From positions 15,036 through 79,035 of the forward strand of contig JAEYXS010000014.1 in the NCBI GenBank assembly GCA_023431185.1: DNA of 64,000 nt, given 5' to 3'. Below are positions 43,165-51,621 of the stretch, in pieces. Source of the stretch: Verrucomicrobiota bacterium (GTDB taxonomy: Bacteria > Verrucomicrobiota > Verrucomicrobiia > Limisphaerales > JAEYXS01). The notes under the pieces are model-generated. The model saw nothing but the letters and a program-made list of their open reading frames with translations. It was not told the DNA's origin and did no database searches. The position numbers and the translations under genes are program-made. The stretch's first letter is position 1. Each line of letters starts with the position of its first letter.

Positions 43165-43536
43165 TCACGCCCGCAATGCATCCCTGACCACCGACAAAAA
43201 CTCCCCTTCTTGCAGTGACACCGCACTGTCGCTGGTGACCAGGTCTCCCAACAAGTCGTGTACTTTCAAACGTTCTTGCGGTGTGGTAAATGCTCCCGCC
43301 AGCGCCACCGCATGCTCTCTTGCGGATGCTTTCGTCAGCGCCTTGCGGCTGACTCGTGAGATGGCGGCATCGTATTGCTTGTTGCGGTCATACTCCGTGC
43401 CATAGCCCAGACCATCCAGCAGCCGGTGCACCCGCACATCCTCAGCCGAGGCGAGATGCCCGTCCGCGTACATGGCCAGCATCGTGAGATCAAGCAGCGC
43501 CTGCTTCTGTGCTTCGGTGAAGTCTTTGATATTCAT
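43165..43536 (-). CDS. TerB-like helical protein
   Basis: 123 residues. From an ATG with GAGAGG upstream, the frame reads as an all-helical domain: TEAQKQALLDLTMLAMYADG, HLASAEDVRVHRLLDGL, and a second repeat RLKVHDLLGDLVTSDSAVS with QEGEFLSVVRDAL. The paired acidic 'ADGHLASAE' and 'SDSAVSLQE' segments match the two metal-binding loops of TerB/DjlA N-terminal-like domains. A frame open 13 codons further upstream lacks a ribosome-binding site. It is transcribed toward the giant TPR-protease gene 102 bases away; they may share a transcript. Confidence 0.8.
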   Translation of the reverse strand: MNIKDFTEAQKQALLDLTMLAMYADGHLASAEDVRVHRLLDGLGYGTEYDRNKQYDAAISRVSRKALTKASAREHAVALAGAFTTPQERLKVHDLLGDLVTSDSAVSLQEGEFLSVVRDALRA

Positions 43537-43620
43537 GGTTCCTCTCTTCAGCGCCTCCACCTTCTCCCAAGCCAAACCTTTTGTGAATTACAAATGGAGG
43601 ACAGAAACGGAACTGCCCTT

Positions 43621-43775
43621 GGAGTGTGCCCGTCTCGGGCACAGCAACGCCCATAAGCAAATGTAGCTTACGTTTTGCCCAAAGACATTCGCACAGAGTT
43701 TCTTCCCTTTGCCGTCAAGTTTTCTGACCCCGCCTGCAGCATTTCACCTTGCCGTGCCCGAGACGGGCACGCGCC
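43621..43775. repeat. REPIN-like element 1 (inverted pair of REP palindromes)
   Basis: Left arm: GTGCCCG-TCT-CGGGCAC then AGCAA (43626-43647). Right arm is its inverted copy (43749-43770), 21 of 22 positions matching. The 101-base interior starts with an AGCAAAT eight bases in and ends in ACC directly before the right arm, both shared with the element at 59685-59830. Confidence 0.8.
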
Positions 43776-43780
43776 AATAA

Positions 43781-43809
43781 AAAGCCCCGGACACAATGTC
43801 CGGGGCTTT
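43781..43809 (-). terminator. Intrinsic terminator after tig
   Basis: Perfect 13-bp stem (AAAGCCCCGGACA / TGTCCGGGGCTTT) with a CAA loop, ending in a T-rich tail on the - strand (TTTTTATTGG). Confidence 0.88.
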
Positions 43810-43832
43810 CGATATTTTATGTCCGCTTAACC

Positions 43833-45143
43833 TTAGGAAGCCACCGATACTTCCTCGATCTTCGCGTTGAGCTGGAGGAAATCCAGCACCTTCGCACTCA
43901 GGATGCGCTCGTGGATCTCGTTGAACCCGTTGTTCTTCTCCAGTTCCTTCACCAGCTTTTCCGGCTTCATCTGGTATTGCTGCGCCATGGCCATGACCTG
44001 CTGCGCCACTTCCTGCTGCTCCACCTTGATACCTTCCTTCTCCGCGATGCGGTGGAAGAGGAACATCGCCTTCACGCGTTCCTTGGCCGAGTTGTTCGCC
44101 GTGGCGAAGATCTGGTCCTTATGGGACTCGATCGTCTCCCGGTCCACGCCGCGGCGCTGGTTCTCATTCACCACGTTGTAGATCATGTTACGCGTCTCGC
44201 TGTTCACCACCGTCTCCGGCAGTTCATAGGAGACCTTCGCGAGGAGCGCCTGCACGAGTTGGTCCTTCAGGGACTGGTTCTGTTTGGTGGTCAGTTCGTT
44301 CTGGAGGTCGCCCTTCACGCCTTCCTTCAGCTTCTCCAGGTCTTCCGCACCCCAGGACTTCGCGAACTCGTCGTTCAATTCCGGCAACGCCTTTTCCTTC
44401 ACCTGGTTGATGACCACTTGGAATTCGCCCTTCTTGCCCGCGAGGGGCTGGGAGACGAAATCCGCCGGGAAATCCACACTCACCTTGACGGTATCGCCCT
44501 TCTTGGCACCCACCAATTGCTCGGTGAAGCCGGGGATGAACTGGTCCTTCGCGATGTTCATCCAGAAATTTTCCTGCTTCGTCAGGCCGCGAGCTGTCGG
44601 CGCGATGTCCGTCAGCGGTTTGCCTTCGCTCGTGCCCGTGTAGTTCACGACGACGTAATCGCCGTCCTTTACTTCGCGCTCCACATCCGTGTAGGTGGCC
44701 CGTTGCTCGCGCAAGGCGGTCATCGCGCGTTCCACATCCGCATCCGTCACCACGGACTTGTCGCGCTTGATCTCGAGGCCCTTGTACTCCGGCAGTTCGA
44801 ACTCTGGCTCCGTCTCGATCGTCGCGGCGAACTGCAGGGCCTGGCCCTTGCCGAACTGGATCTCCTCGATGTCGGGATAGATGACCGGCTTGAGCTTCTC
44901 CTGGTCCAGCGCCTTGCGGTACGAGTCCGGGATGAGCTTCTTCTTCACTTCTTCCTCGATGCGACCGGCGTAGCTCTTCACCACGAGGTCACGCGGGGCC
45001 TTGCCCGGGCGGAAACCCGGGAGCTGGGCGAAGCGTTGAAATTCTTTTGTGACGCTGTCAAAAGCGGCGTCCACCGTCTGCACGTCCACTTCCACGCGCA
45101 ACAGCTTCTTGCACGGGGCCAAAGTCTCAACCGTTACATTCAC
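43833..45143 (-). CDS. tig: Trigger factor
   Basis: 436 residues from a GTG (VNVTVETLAPCKKLLRVEVD) that has AAAGGA seven bases upstream and matches the usual trigger-factor N-terminus; the longest frame starts 16 codons earlier with no family similarity. N-terminal ribosome-binding domain with the signature LPGFRPGKAP (~40-50); FKBP-type peptidyl-prolyl isomerase domain (~150-235: KDGDYVVVNYTG, KKGDTVKVSVDFP); helical C-terminal chaperone domain. It receives nascent chains at the exit tunnel. It is followed by its own terminator and is monocistronic as far as seen. Confidence 0.95.
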   Translation of the reverse strand: MNVTVETLAPCKKLLRVEVDVQTVDAAFDSVTKEFQRFAQLPGFRPGKAPRDLVVKSYAGRIEEEVKKKLIPDSYRKALDQEKLKPVIYPDIEEIQFGKGQALQFAATIETEPEFELPEYKGLEIKRDKSVVTDADVERAMTALREQRATYTDVEREVKDGDYVVVNYTGTSEGKPLTDIAPTARGLTKQENFWMNIAKDQFIPGFTEQLVGAKKGDTVKVSVDFPADFVSQPLAGKKGEFQVVINQVKEKALPELNDEFAKSWGAEDLEKLKEGVKGDLQNELTTKQNQSLKDQLVQALLAKVSYELPETVVNSETRNMIYNVVNENQRRGVDRETIESHKDQIFATANNSAKERVKAMFLFHRIAEKEGIKVEQQEVAQQVMAMAQQYQMKPEKLVKELEKNNGFNEIHERILSAKVLDFLQLNAKIEEVSVAS

Positions 45144-45324
45144 AGCAATGTCCTTTCCGTCGGTAAACAAGGCCATACGCCCGGCCAACATGACCGGTCG
45201 CTCAAGCCATAAGGGCGAGCAAAATAGGTGCCTGAGCAGAATGCGTCAAGCCCGCTGGCAGGTTAATTTGGGTTGTTTTAAGCCCGACCCTTTACTCCAA
45301 CCGCACCCAACCGAGTCTAAGGCT

Positions 45325-45352
45325 CGTAAATCGTAATTCTAAAATCGTAAAT
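45325..45352. repeat. TCGTAAATCGTAAAT-type word repeat
   Basis: CTCGTAAATCGTAATTCTAAAA followed by TCGTAAATGG. Same class as in the atpD-atpC gap (53125-53200). Confidence 0.5.
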
Positions 45353-45407
45353 GGTCACACTCCCCCACAGGCTTGCAGTCCCGGCCATTGTGTGGAAGAT
45401 ACTGCCC

Positions 45408-45797
45408 ATGAAAACGTTCGCACTTGCCCTGACGCTCATGCTCGGCCTGCTCCTGGCCGTCCCCACGTTTGCTGCTGACAAGCCGAAAGCCGCCAAGAAG
45501 CTCCAGCACGTCGTCTGCTTCAAGTTCAAGGAAGCCGCCACCAAGGCGCAGATCGAGAAGCTGAACAAGGAATTCGCCGCGTTGAAGGAAAAGATCCCTG
45601 GCATCACCGGCTATGAAGCGGGCGTGAACAACAGCCCGGAAGGCCTGAACAAAGGGTTCACCCACTGCTACATCATCACCTTCAAGACGGAGAAGGATCG
45701 TGAAGCGTATCTGCCGCATCCCGAACACCAGAAATTCGTCACCATCGTGAAAGAGATCGTGGATGACGTGTTCGTGATCGATTTCTGGACGGAGTAA
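45408..45797 (+). CDS. Secreted Dabb (stress-responsive alpha/beta barrel) domain protein
   Basis: 129 residues. The ATG chosen gives a signal peptide (KTFALALTLMLGLLLAVPTFAA). The mature part has the Dabb pattern: LQHVVCFKFKEAATKAQIEK, an 'IPGITGYEAGVNNSPEGLNK' loop, then THCYIITFKTEKDREAYLPH and PEHQKFVTIVKEIVDDVFVIDF, the dimeric ferredoxin-like barrel. Such domains often bind small hydrophobic molecules; the secreted version is common in PVC bacteria. It precedes hemB by 22 bases on the same strand. Function unknown. Confidence 0.9.
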   Translation: MKTFALALTLMLGLLLAVPTFAADKPKAAKKLQHVVCFKFKEAATKAQIEKLNKEFAALKEKIPGITGYEAGVNNSPEGLNKGFTHCYIITFKTEKDREAYLPHPEHQKFVTIVKEIVDDVFVIDFWTE

Positions 45798-45819
45798 GTT
45801 ACTTTACCTGACTGATCGA

Positions 45820-46830
45820 ATGCACAACGTGCCTGCACCTGCTTTCCCCGCCTTGCGCCCGCGTCGCTTACGCCAGTCCCCTGCCCTGCGTCGTCTCGTA
45901 CGTGAGACACGGCTGAGCGCGGACCAGCTCATCCTCCCGCTCTTCGCCCGCAGCGGCAAAAAAGTGCGCCAGCCCATCAGCTCCATGCCGGGAGTCTTCC
46001 AGCTCTCCGTGGATGAACTGGTGAAGGAAGCAGCGGCAGCGTATGCGGATGGTGTGCCCGCAGTATTACTCTTCGGCATTCCTGATGCGAAAGACGCGAA
46101 GGCTTCGGGTGCTTTTGCGAAGAATGGCATTGTGCAACAGGCGGTGCGCGCGTTGAAGAAAGAACTGCCGGAATTGCTCGTCGTCACGGATGTGTGCCTC
46201 TGCGAGTACATGAGCCACGGCCACTGCGGCATCGTGCATCAGCATGAGCATGGCGCGAGCATCCTGAATGATCCTTCGCTCAAGCTCATCGCGCGCACAG
46301 CGGCGAGCCATGCGGAGGCAGGTGCGGATATCATCGCGCCGAGCGATATGATGGATGGTCGCGTGGCAGCGATTCGCGCAGCGCTGGACAAGGGCGGCTT
46401 CACGGACACGCCCATCATGTCTTACGCCGCGAAATTTTCTTCCGCTTACTACGGGCCTTTCCGCGAAGCCGCAGAATCAGCGCCGAAGTTCGGTGATCGG
46501 CGCAGTTATCAGATGGATGCGGCAAATGGTGATGAAGCCATTCGCGAAGTGGCGCTGGATATCGCCGAGGGCGCGGACATCGTGATGGTGAAACCGGCGC
46601 TCGCCTACTTGGACATCATCCATCGCGTGAAGACGACGTTCGGTTATCCCACAGCGGCTTACAATGTGAGCGCGGAATACTCGATGATCAAAGCGGCTGC
46701 CGCGAACGGTTGGGTGGATGAAAAAGCGGTGACGCTGGAGACGCTGCTGGGCATGAAGCGCGCCGGGGCGGATATCATCATCACGTACGCGGCACGGGAT
46801 GTGGCCAGATGGCTGAAAATGGACCGCTGA
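45820..46830 (+). CDS. hemB: Delta-aminolevulinic acid dehydratase (porphobilinogen synthase)
   Basis: 336 residues. Condenses two 5-aminolevulinate molecules into porphobilinogen for heme. Catalytic lysines are Lys205 (SYAAKFSSAY) and Lys258 (IVMVKPALAY, the Schiff-base site). Three cysteines, Cys126, Cys128 and Cys136 in DVCLCEYMSHGHCG, form the zinc site, so this is the zinc-type enzyme rather than the magnesium-only type. Other blocks: YSMIKAAAANGWVDE and MKRAGADIIITYAA. The stop lies three bases from the stop of the convergent FHA gene, with no terminator between them. Confidence 0.97.
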   Translation: MHNVPAPAFPALRPRRLRQSPALRRLVRETRLSADQLILPLFARSGKKVRQPISSMPGVFQLSVDELVKEAAAAYADGVPAVLLFGIPDAKDAKASGAFAKNGIVQQAVRALKKELPELLVVTDVCLCEYMSHGHCGIVHQHEHGASILNDPSLKLIARTAASHAEAGADIIAPSDMMDGRVAAIRAALDKGGFTDTPIMSYAAKFSSAYYGPFREAAESAPKFGDRRSYQMDAANGDEAIREVALDIAEGADIVMVKPALAYLDIIHRVKTTFGYPTAAYNVSAEYSMIKAAAANGWVDEKAVTLETLLGMKRAGADIIITYAARDVARWLKMDR

Positions 46831-46833
46831 GAA

Positions 46834-47352
46834 CTAGCGCCGGGGACTGCCACCGCCGCCGAAGAAGGCCACCGCCAAAGCCCCGATGATCACCAGGAAC
46901 AGGATGATGCCGATGACCACGAAGACCTTGGCCACCTTGTTCGACTTCTTCTTGAAGTGAGCGGAGGTATCCGCCCGAAATTCTTTCTTCTCCAGATCGC
47001 CCGCCTTGATGCCCTGCTTGATCACCTGCGTGCGATCCATCGGTTTCGGCGGCGGTTGCGCGGAACCATCTTCCAAACGCATCTCGATCTGGCCCAAACG
47101 CAGGATCTGCCCGGTCTTTAACGGTGCCGACTCCGTCACCTGATCTCCACCGATGAATGTGCCATTGGTGGAATTGAGGTCGCGCACCACCACCTCATTG
47201 CCTTTGAGGAGTACCTCGCAATGGTGGCTCGACATGGAGCCGTCAGGGATGGAAAAAGAATTATCGTCCACCCGGCCAATCGTGGTTTTCTCCACGGTCA
47301 GCTCGTATGTCCGGCCTGTGTAACCTTCGCTAAGAACGACAAGTCTGGGCAT
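46834..47352 (-). CDS. FHA-domain membrane protein
   Basis: 172 residues. N-terminal FHA domain (~1-100): TIGRVDDNSFSIPDGSMSSHHCEV carries the phospho-threonine-binding Arg, Ser and His (the GRxxxN...SxxH signature, read from the sequence) and RDLNSTNGTFIGG has the Asn. A charged linker (~105-145) leads to a C-terminal membrane helix (FVVIGIILFLVIIGALAVAFF) and a Gly/Ser/Arg tail. The FHA domain should therefore face the cytoplasm and recruit phosphorylated partners to the membrane. No Ser/Thr kinase gene is in the window. Confidence 0.9.
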   Translation of the reverse strand: MPRLVVLSEGYTGRTYELTVEKTTIGRVDDNSFSIPDGSMSSHHCEVLLKGNEVVVRDLNSTNGTFIGGDQVTESAPLKTGQILRLGQIEMRLEDGSAQPPPKPMDRTQVIKQGIKAGDLEKKEFRADTSAHFKKKSNKVAKVFVVIGIILFLVIIGALAVAFFGGGGSPRR

Positions 47353-47485
47353 AAGTGGAACGTTGTGACTGCATTATTGACATTGAGCCGCTCAAGTCAA
47401 ACCGTTTTACCACATGTATCTCCGTCAGGCCCACTAAGTTGCGCGACTTTTTCGAAAATACGTATTTCCGCGTAGCCTAAGCTTA

Positions 47486-48646
47486 CTAACTGCGGGAGAG
47501 GACAAGCTGCCGAAATTCGTTAAAAAGTGGGGCAGAATCGTGCGGTCCCGGGGAAGCTTCCGGGTGATATTGCACGCAAAAGACCGGCTTGGTCTTGTGC
47601 CGCATGCCTTCCACCGTCTGGTCGTTCAAGTTGATGCGGTTCACCGCCACCTCCGACGGCAAGGAGGCCGGATCCACCGCAAAACCGTGGTTTTGCGAGG
47701 TGATTTCCACCTTCCCAGTCTCCAGATCCTTAACCGGTTGATTGCCACCGCGATGGCCGAACTTCAACTTGAACGTCTTGCCACCGAAGGCCTGCCCTAA
47801 GATTTGGTGCCCCAAGCAGATGCCAAACACCGGCATGCCTGTCTTCACCAGATCCGAAGCCGCCTGCACCGCATAGCCCAAGGCCGATGGGTCACCCGGC
47901 CCATTCGAAAGAAAGATACCCGCCGGCTTGAACTTCAGCGCCTCAGCCGCTGGCGTTGTCGCCGGAACCACCTGCACCTTGAACCCGCTCTGGCGAAGCT
48001 GGCGCAGGATGTTGTACTTTATACCGAAATCATACGCCACGATCGGGATGTCTGCGGCAGGCAAGGGATTGCGCATCTGCCGGGGATCGCCTGTTTCCAC
48101 CCCGCGCAGGATGCGGAATTCCGCGCTGTCCTTGTCGTCCTTGTCCCACACGAACGCTTCCTTGTGCGTGACTTCCTTCACGTAATCCACGCCCACCAAG
48201 CCCGGCCAGTTCTTCGCCTTGGCCACGGCTTCTGCCGGCGTCAACCCTTCCGTCGAGATCACCCCGTTCAACGCTCCACGCACGCGCAGCTTCTTGGTCA
48301 GCGCCCGCGTGTCCACTCCTTGGATACCGGGGATGCCGTTCTTCTCCAGATAATCGGCCAGGGAAAAATCCGCGCGCCAGTTGCTGACGATGGGGGAAAG
48401 TTCACGGATGACGAAGCCCGCCACATGCGGCTTCCAGGACTCCACGTCCTGCGTGTTCACCCCATAATTGCCGATGAGCGGATAGGTCATCGTCACGATC
48501 TGTCCCTTGTAGGACGGATCGGTCAAAATCTCCTGATAGCCCGTCATGGAGGTGTTGAAACACACCTCACCACAGAAGGTCGCCCGGGCCCCAAAGCCCT
48601 GCCCCTCAAACACGCTGCCATCTTCCAAGGCGAGAATCGCTTTCAT
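47486..48646 (-). CDS. carA: Carbamoyl phosphate synthase small subunit
   Basis: 386 residues. N-terminal CPSase domain (KAILALEDGSVFEGQGFGA, TGYQEILTDPSYKGQIVT) and C-terminal class I glutamine amidotransferase: nucleophile Cys277 in FGICLGHQ, His361 and Glu363 in YHPEASPGP. It hydrolyses glutamine and feeds ammonia to CarB. carB is not in the window. It is the third gene of a leftward run with a thioredoxin and pyrC, though a terminator lies between it and the thioredoxin gene. Confidence 0.97.
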   Translation of the reverse strand: MKAILALEDGSVFEGQGFGARATFCGEVCFNTSMTGYQEILTDPSYKGQIVTMTYPLIGNYGVNTQDVESWKPHVAGFVIRELSPIVSNWRADFSLADYLEKNGIPGIQGVDTRALTKKLRVRGALNGVISTEGLTPAEAVAKAKNWPGLVGVDYVKEVTHKEAFVWDKDDKDSAEFRILRGVETGDPRQMRNPLPAADIPIVAYDFGIKYNILRQLRQSGFKVQVVPATTPAAEALKFKPAGIFLSNGPGDPSALGYAVQAASDLVKTGMPVFGICLGHQILGQAFGGKTFKLKFGHRGGNQPVKDLETGKVEITSQNHGFAVDPASLPSEVAVNRINLNDQTVEGMRHKTKPVFCVQYHPEASPGPHDSAPLFNEFRQLVLSRS

Positions 48647-48711
48647 ACGTGCAACCGCAAATGTTGCGAGATGCTAGGTCGCGAGGCGGGAGGGTCAAGA
48701 TTTTACCCAAG

Positions 48712-48736
48712 AAAAAAGCGCGGCCTCAGCCGCGCT
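48712..48736 (-). terminator. Intrinsic terminator between thioredoxin gene and carA
   Basis: Eight-bp GC-rich stem (AGCGCGGC / GCCGCGCT), CTCA loop, then TTTTTT on the - strand. It lies 33 bases after the thioredoxin stop and about 65 before the carA start, so carA probably has its own promoter in between. Confidence 0.8.
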
Positions 48737-48769
48737 CGTGCAAAAAACAGTGATTATCACCAGAGATTG

Positions 48770-49228
48770 TCACTTCTTGCCCAGTGCCTTGTTCAGCTTG
48801 GCCACATAATCCTTGGCAGAACTGCCATCGTAACCGGAATCCCGGAAAAGCTCTTTGCCCGCGGCATCCACCAGAATGATGGTCGGGTAACCGTCCACCT
48901 TGAACTTCTTTTCCAGTTCCGCGTTGGCCTTCTTCAAGGCGTCGCTCTGCTTCTTGTTCTCCGGGAAATCCACCTCCACCAGTACCAGCTTTTCCGCCGC
49001 GAACTTGGTGAACTCCGGATTGCTTAACACCGTCTTCTTCAACTGCATGCACGGCGGGCACCAGTCCGAGCCGGTAAAATCCAATAAAATGGCTTTTTTC
49101 TGTTCCTTGGCCAGCGCCTGCGCTTTCGGATAATCCGTCAGCCAGGCATCCTTGCCATCCGCGGCGATGATCTGTCCCAGCCCCAGCGCCAAAACGACCG
49201 CTGCCAATGCGAGAGAAAGTTTCTTCAT
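48770..49228 (-). CDS. Periplasmic thioredoxin-family protein
   Basis: 152 residues from an ATG with AGG just upstream; the longest frame begins six codons earlier at a TTG. Signal peptide KKLSLALAAVVLALGLGQIIA. The thioredoxin domain has LLDFTGSDWCPPCMQLKK with redox cysteines Cys57 and Cys60, the 'VLSNPEFTKFA' helix, a DFPENKKQSDALKKANAELE stretch and the cis-Pro in VDGYPTIILVD. This is the Thioredoxin_7 / DUF255-like subgroup with CPPC. It probably reduces or isomerises disulfides in the periplasm. Neighbouring genes do not suggest a substrate. Confidence 0.92.
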   Translation of the reverse strand: MKKLSLALAAVVLALGLGQIIAADGKDAWLTDYPKAQALAKEQKKAILLDFTGSDWCPPCMQLKKTVLSNPEFTKFAAEKLVLVEVDFPENKKQSDALKKANAELEKKFKVDGYPTIILVDAAGKELFRDSGYDGSSAKDYVAKLNKALGKK

Positions 49229-49311
49229 AAGCCTAATATGTCTCAATTTTTCCCAGCCGCCAAACGGTCACCCGTCGTGTATTCACAGGTCAGACGTCGG
49301 CCACCTTGCTT

Positions 49312-50673
49312 TTATTCCCGCCAAACAATCTTGCCTCCCACGATGGTCATCGCCTGCTTGCCCTTCATCGCCCAGCCGTAGAAGGGGTTGTTTACCGATT
49401 TGCTCTGCGTCATTTCCTTCGTGAACATCCATTCCTTGTCCAGATCGATAACGGTAACGTCCGCATCCGCACCCACCGAGAGTGTGCCCTTCTTGATGCG
49501 CAACAGCTTCGCCGGAGCCGTCGTGTATTTCACGATCAAGTCGTTGATGGACAACCGCTTGGCGTGATAAAGCTCCGTCAGGCACAGGCCCAGCTCGTTC
49601 TCCAGACCCGTGATGCCGAACGGCGCGTAATCAAACTCCACTTCCTTCTCGTAATCCGTATGCGGCGCATGATCGCTGCCGAGGATCTCGATCGTGCCAT
49701 CCGAAATGCCTTCCAAGATGGCCTCGCGGTCCTTCGCCGTGCGCAAGGGCGGGTTCATCTTGAAATGCGTGTCAAACACCGGCCAGCTCGGCATCACCCC
49801 CTGCTTCGCCGTGAACAAATCCTTGCCGTCCTCTTTCCAGAACACCTCACTGCCTGCGATAGACGCATCTGTGAGAATGAAATGATGCGGGCAAGCCTCG
49901 CCGATGATCGGCACCCCGCGCTTCTTCGCCTCGCGGATCAGCCGGATGCTCTCCGCCGAGCTCATGTGCTGGCAATGGATCGGCGTTCCCGTCATCTCCG
50001 CCAGCACGATATTCCGCGCCACGATGAGTTCCTCACCCGCCGCCGGCCAACCGCGCAAACCCAAGGTCGTGCTCCAATAACCCTCGTTCATCACGCCATC
50101 CGTCACGATCGAGTAATCCTGACAATGGTCCAGCAACGGCAGATCGAACATCTTGCAGTATTCCAGCGCGCGCCGCATCACCTCGTTGTTCTGGATGCAA
50201 TGCCCGTCATCCGTGATCGCCACCACACCTGCCGCCTTCAAGGCCCCGATCGGCGCCAGCTCTTCCCCCGCGATCCCCTTCGTGATGGCTCCCGTCACGA
50301 ACACATTGATCAATCCCGCCTTCTCTGCCTTGTCCTGGATCAGCGCCACCGTGCCCGCCGTGTCGATGGATGGATTCGTATTTGGCATGCACAGCACGGA
50401 AGTGAACCCGCCTGCCGCCGCTGCCTTGGAACCCGTCTCGATCGTCTCCTTCGCCGACTGACCCGGCTCCCGCAAATGCACATGCATATCGATCAAGCCC
50501 GGGCAAACCACTTTGCCGGAAACATCAATACGCTCCACATTCGCCGGAGCTTTCGCAGCGGCATCGCCGCCCACAGCGGCGACTTTGCCATCCACGAGCA
50601 GCACATCAGCGGTCTGGTCAATCTTGTTGGCGGGGTCGATCACCCGGCCGCGGGTCAAAAGCAACGCGTTCAT
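49312..50673 (-). CDS. pyrC: Dihydroorotase
   Basis: 453 residues from the ATG that begins NALLLTRGRVIDPANK. Metal ligands His64 and His66 in IDMHVHLREPG; further blocks are VLCMPNTNPSIDT, VAITDDGHCIQN, PIHCQHMSSAESI, and the late ILGSDHAPHTDYEKEV with the catalytic Asp. It is a type I (class I) dihydroorotase of the pyrimidine pathway, with the same beta-sandwich remnants at both ends. A frame open 31 codons earlier runs into the tRNA gene region and is rejected. Together with carA it is part of pyrimidine synthesis. Confidence 0.96.
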   Translation of the reverse strand: MNALLLTRGRVIDPANKIDQTADVLLVDGKVAAVGGDAAAKAPANVERIDVSGKVVCPGLIDMHVHLREPGQSAKETIETGSKAAAAGGFTSVLCMPNTNPSIDTAGTVALIQDKAEKAGLINVFVTGAITKGIAGEELAPIGALKAAGVVAITDDGHCIQNNEVMRRALEYCKMFDLPLLDHCQDYSIVTDGVMNEGYWSTTLGLRGWPAAGEELIVARNIVLAEMTGTPIHCQHMSSAESIRLIREAKKRGVPIIGEACPHHFILTDASIAGSEVFWKEDGKDLFTAKQGVMPSWPVFDTHFKMNPPLRTAKDREAILEGISDGTIEILGSDHAPHTDYEKEVEFDYAPFGITGLENELGLCLTELYHAKRLSINDLIVKYTTAPAKLLRIKKGTLSVGADADVTVIDLDKEWMFTKEMTQSKSVNNPFYGWAMKGKQAMTIVGGKIVWRE

Positions 50674-50751
50674 CTGGTGCGTCACATTACACGGACGCGA
50701 ATTGACAACGCAAGCGCCGTGGCTACCATGCCCGCCGCAGTCAGACAGGCA

Positions 50752-50825
50752 GCGGGTGTAGCTCAATGGTAGAGCCCCAGTTTTCCAAACTGGTCACGAG
50801 GGTTCGATTCCCTTCACCCGCTCCA
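50752..50825 (+). tRNA. tRNA-Gly (anticodon TCC)
   Basis: Acceptor stem GCGGGTG / CACCCGC with encoded CCA. D arm GCTC...GAGC, anticodon stem CCAGT / ACTGG with loop TTTCCAA giving anticodon TCC, and T arm AGGGTTCGATTCCCT. All parts are canonical. Confidence 0.97.
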
Positions 50826-50946
50826 TTTTCACCTAATACGTTCCGGCTCCATAGGTTGGCGGATTTGCCCACACATGGCTTATCGCAATCAGCGATCAAA
50901 CTGATGCTTCACCTTCACCGCAGGCCCTTGTCGCTTTCCGTATTCC

Positions 50947-51012
50947 ATGGGCGAACTCACGTTGGAAGAATCTGTCGAATCCGCGGGGCTGCGAGTCGCA
51001 GCGAAAATCTGA
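50947..51012 (+). pseudogene. Fragment of the 5' end of a ferredoxin gene, ended by a REP-like palindrome
   Basis: Translates as MGELTLEESVE..., against MGEMTLEESIE at the start of the ferredoxin gene 809 bases downstream; 26 of the first 34 bases are the same. Similarity stops near a GCTGCGA-G-TCGCAGC palindrome (50989-51003), and a stop codon follows. It looks like a partial copy cut by a repeat. A functional 21-residue peptide is unlikely. Confidence 0.5.
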
Positions 51013-51049
51013 TATAGGAAGCTACCGAATCACTTCGGTGTCAGACCGA

Positions 51050-51580
51050 CTAGCCAGTCTTTTCATCAACCAACTCAATCTTCATTCTGTGTGTTAGCTG
51101 AAGGATTAGACAGAGCACCACTAGCAAACATATAAACAGCACCATACTCATCAATCCGGTTAATACACCACCCCTTGGAATTAACAGGAAAATTACCGTG
51201 GCTAAACTTGAAGCCACCAAATACTCACGCCTCCTACGTTCTGCCAAGTGATGCATATCCATACGCCCCTTGGAGCTCACTAAATCCATGTATCCCCCCA
51301 GCAGGAACCACATCATAGTTAAATCCAGCACGGTTGCCAAAAAAACAAAAACAACGACTGCTTTCCCGGATAGAGCGTAAGCGACTACCGAAAAAATGAA
51401 CGCTCCCCAAGCCAGGCGGGCTGCAATCAAGAAACGTCGGGAAAAACTGGATAAGCCTACGCAGCCCGTAGCGACCAGAATACATCCGATGAAATCCGGC
51501 AGAATATCCACCCCACTGATTCTCAAATCCAAAACCGTTAACAGCAGGCCCCAGAATATCTTTCCCAGCGCATTGACCAT
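51050..51580 (-). CDS. Membrane protein of unknown function
   Basis: 176 residues. From the chosen ATG it reads as four to five hydrophobic segments: IFWGLLLTVLDLRISGVDIL, PDFIGCILVATGCVGLSSF, AFIFSVVAYALSGKAVVVFV and TVLDLTMMWFLLGGYM, then, after a basic loop (HHLAERRRREYLVA), two more near the C-terminus. The 'LDLRIxGVDILPDFIGxILxxxG' start recalls uncharacterised membrane proteins of Gram-positive bacteria. A frame open 31 codons upstream adds hydrophilic sequence. AT-richer than its neighbours. It lies between the ferredoxin gene and its fragment. Confidence 0.7.
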   Translation of the reverse strand: MVNALGKIFWGLLLTVLDLRISGVDILPDFIGCILVATGCVGLSSFSRRFLIAARLAWGAFIFSVVAYALSGKAVVVFVFLATVLDLTMMWFLLGGYMDLVSSKGRMDMHHLAERRRREYLVASSLATVIFLLIPRGGVLTGLMSMVLFICLLVVLCLILQLTHRMKIELVDEKTG

Positions 51581-51621
51581 AACTTGATTCTCAAAACACC
51601 TTGGTAAAGCTGAAGACAAAC

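Noticed and set aside
43621..43775. CRISPR-like repeats
   Set aside because: Only two inverted copies, no direct-repeat array and no cas gene.
49306..50772. Open frame of 488 codons on the + strand running into the tRNA
   Set aside because: Antisense to pyrC and overlapping the tRNA-Gly gene.
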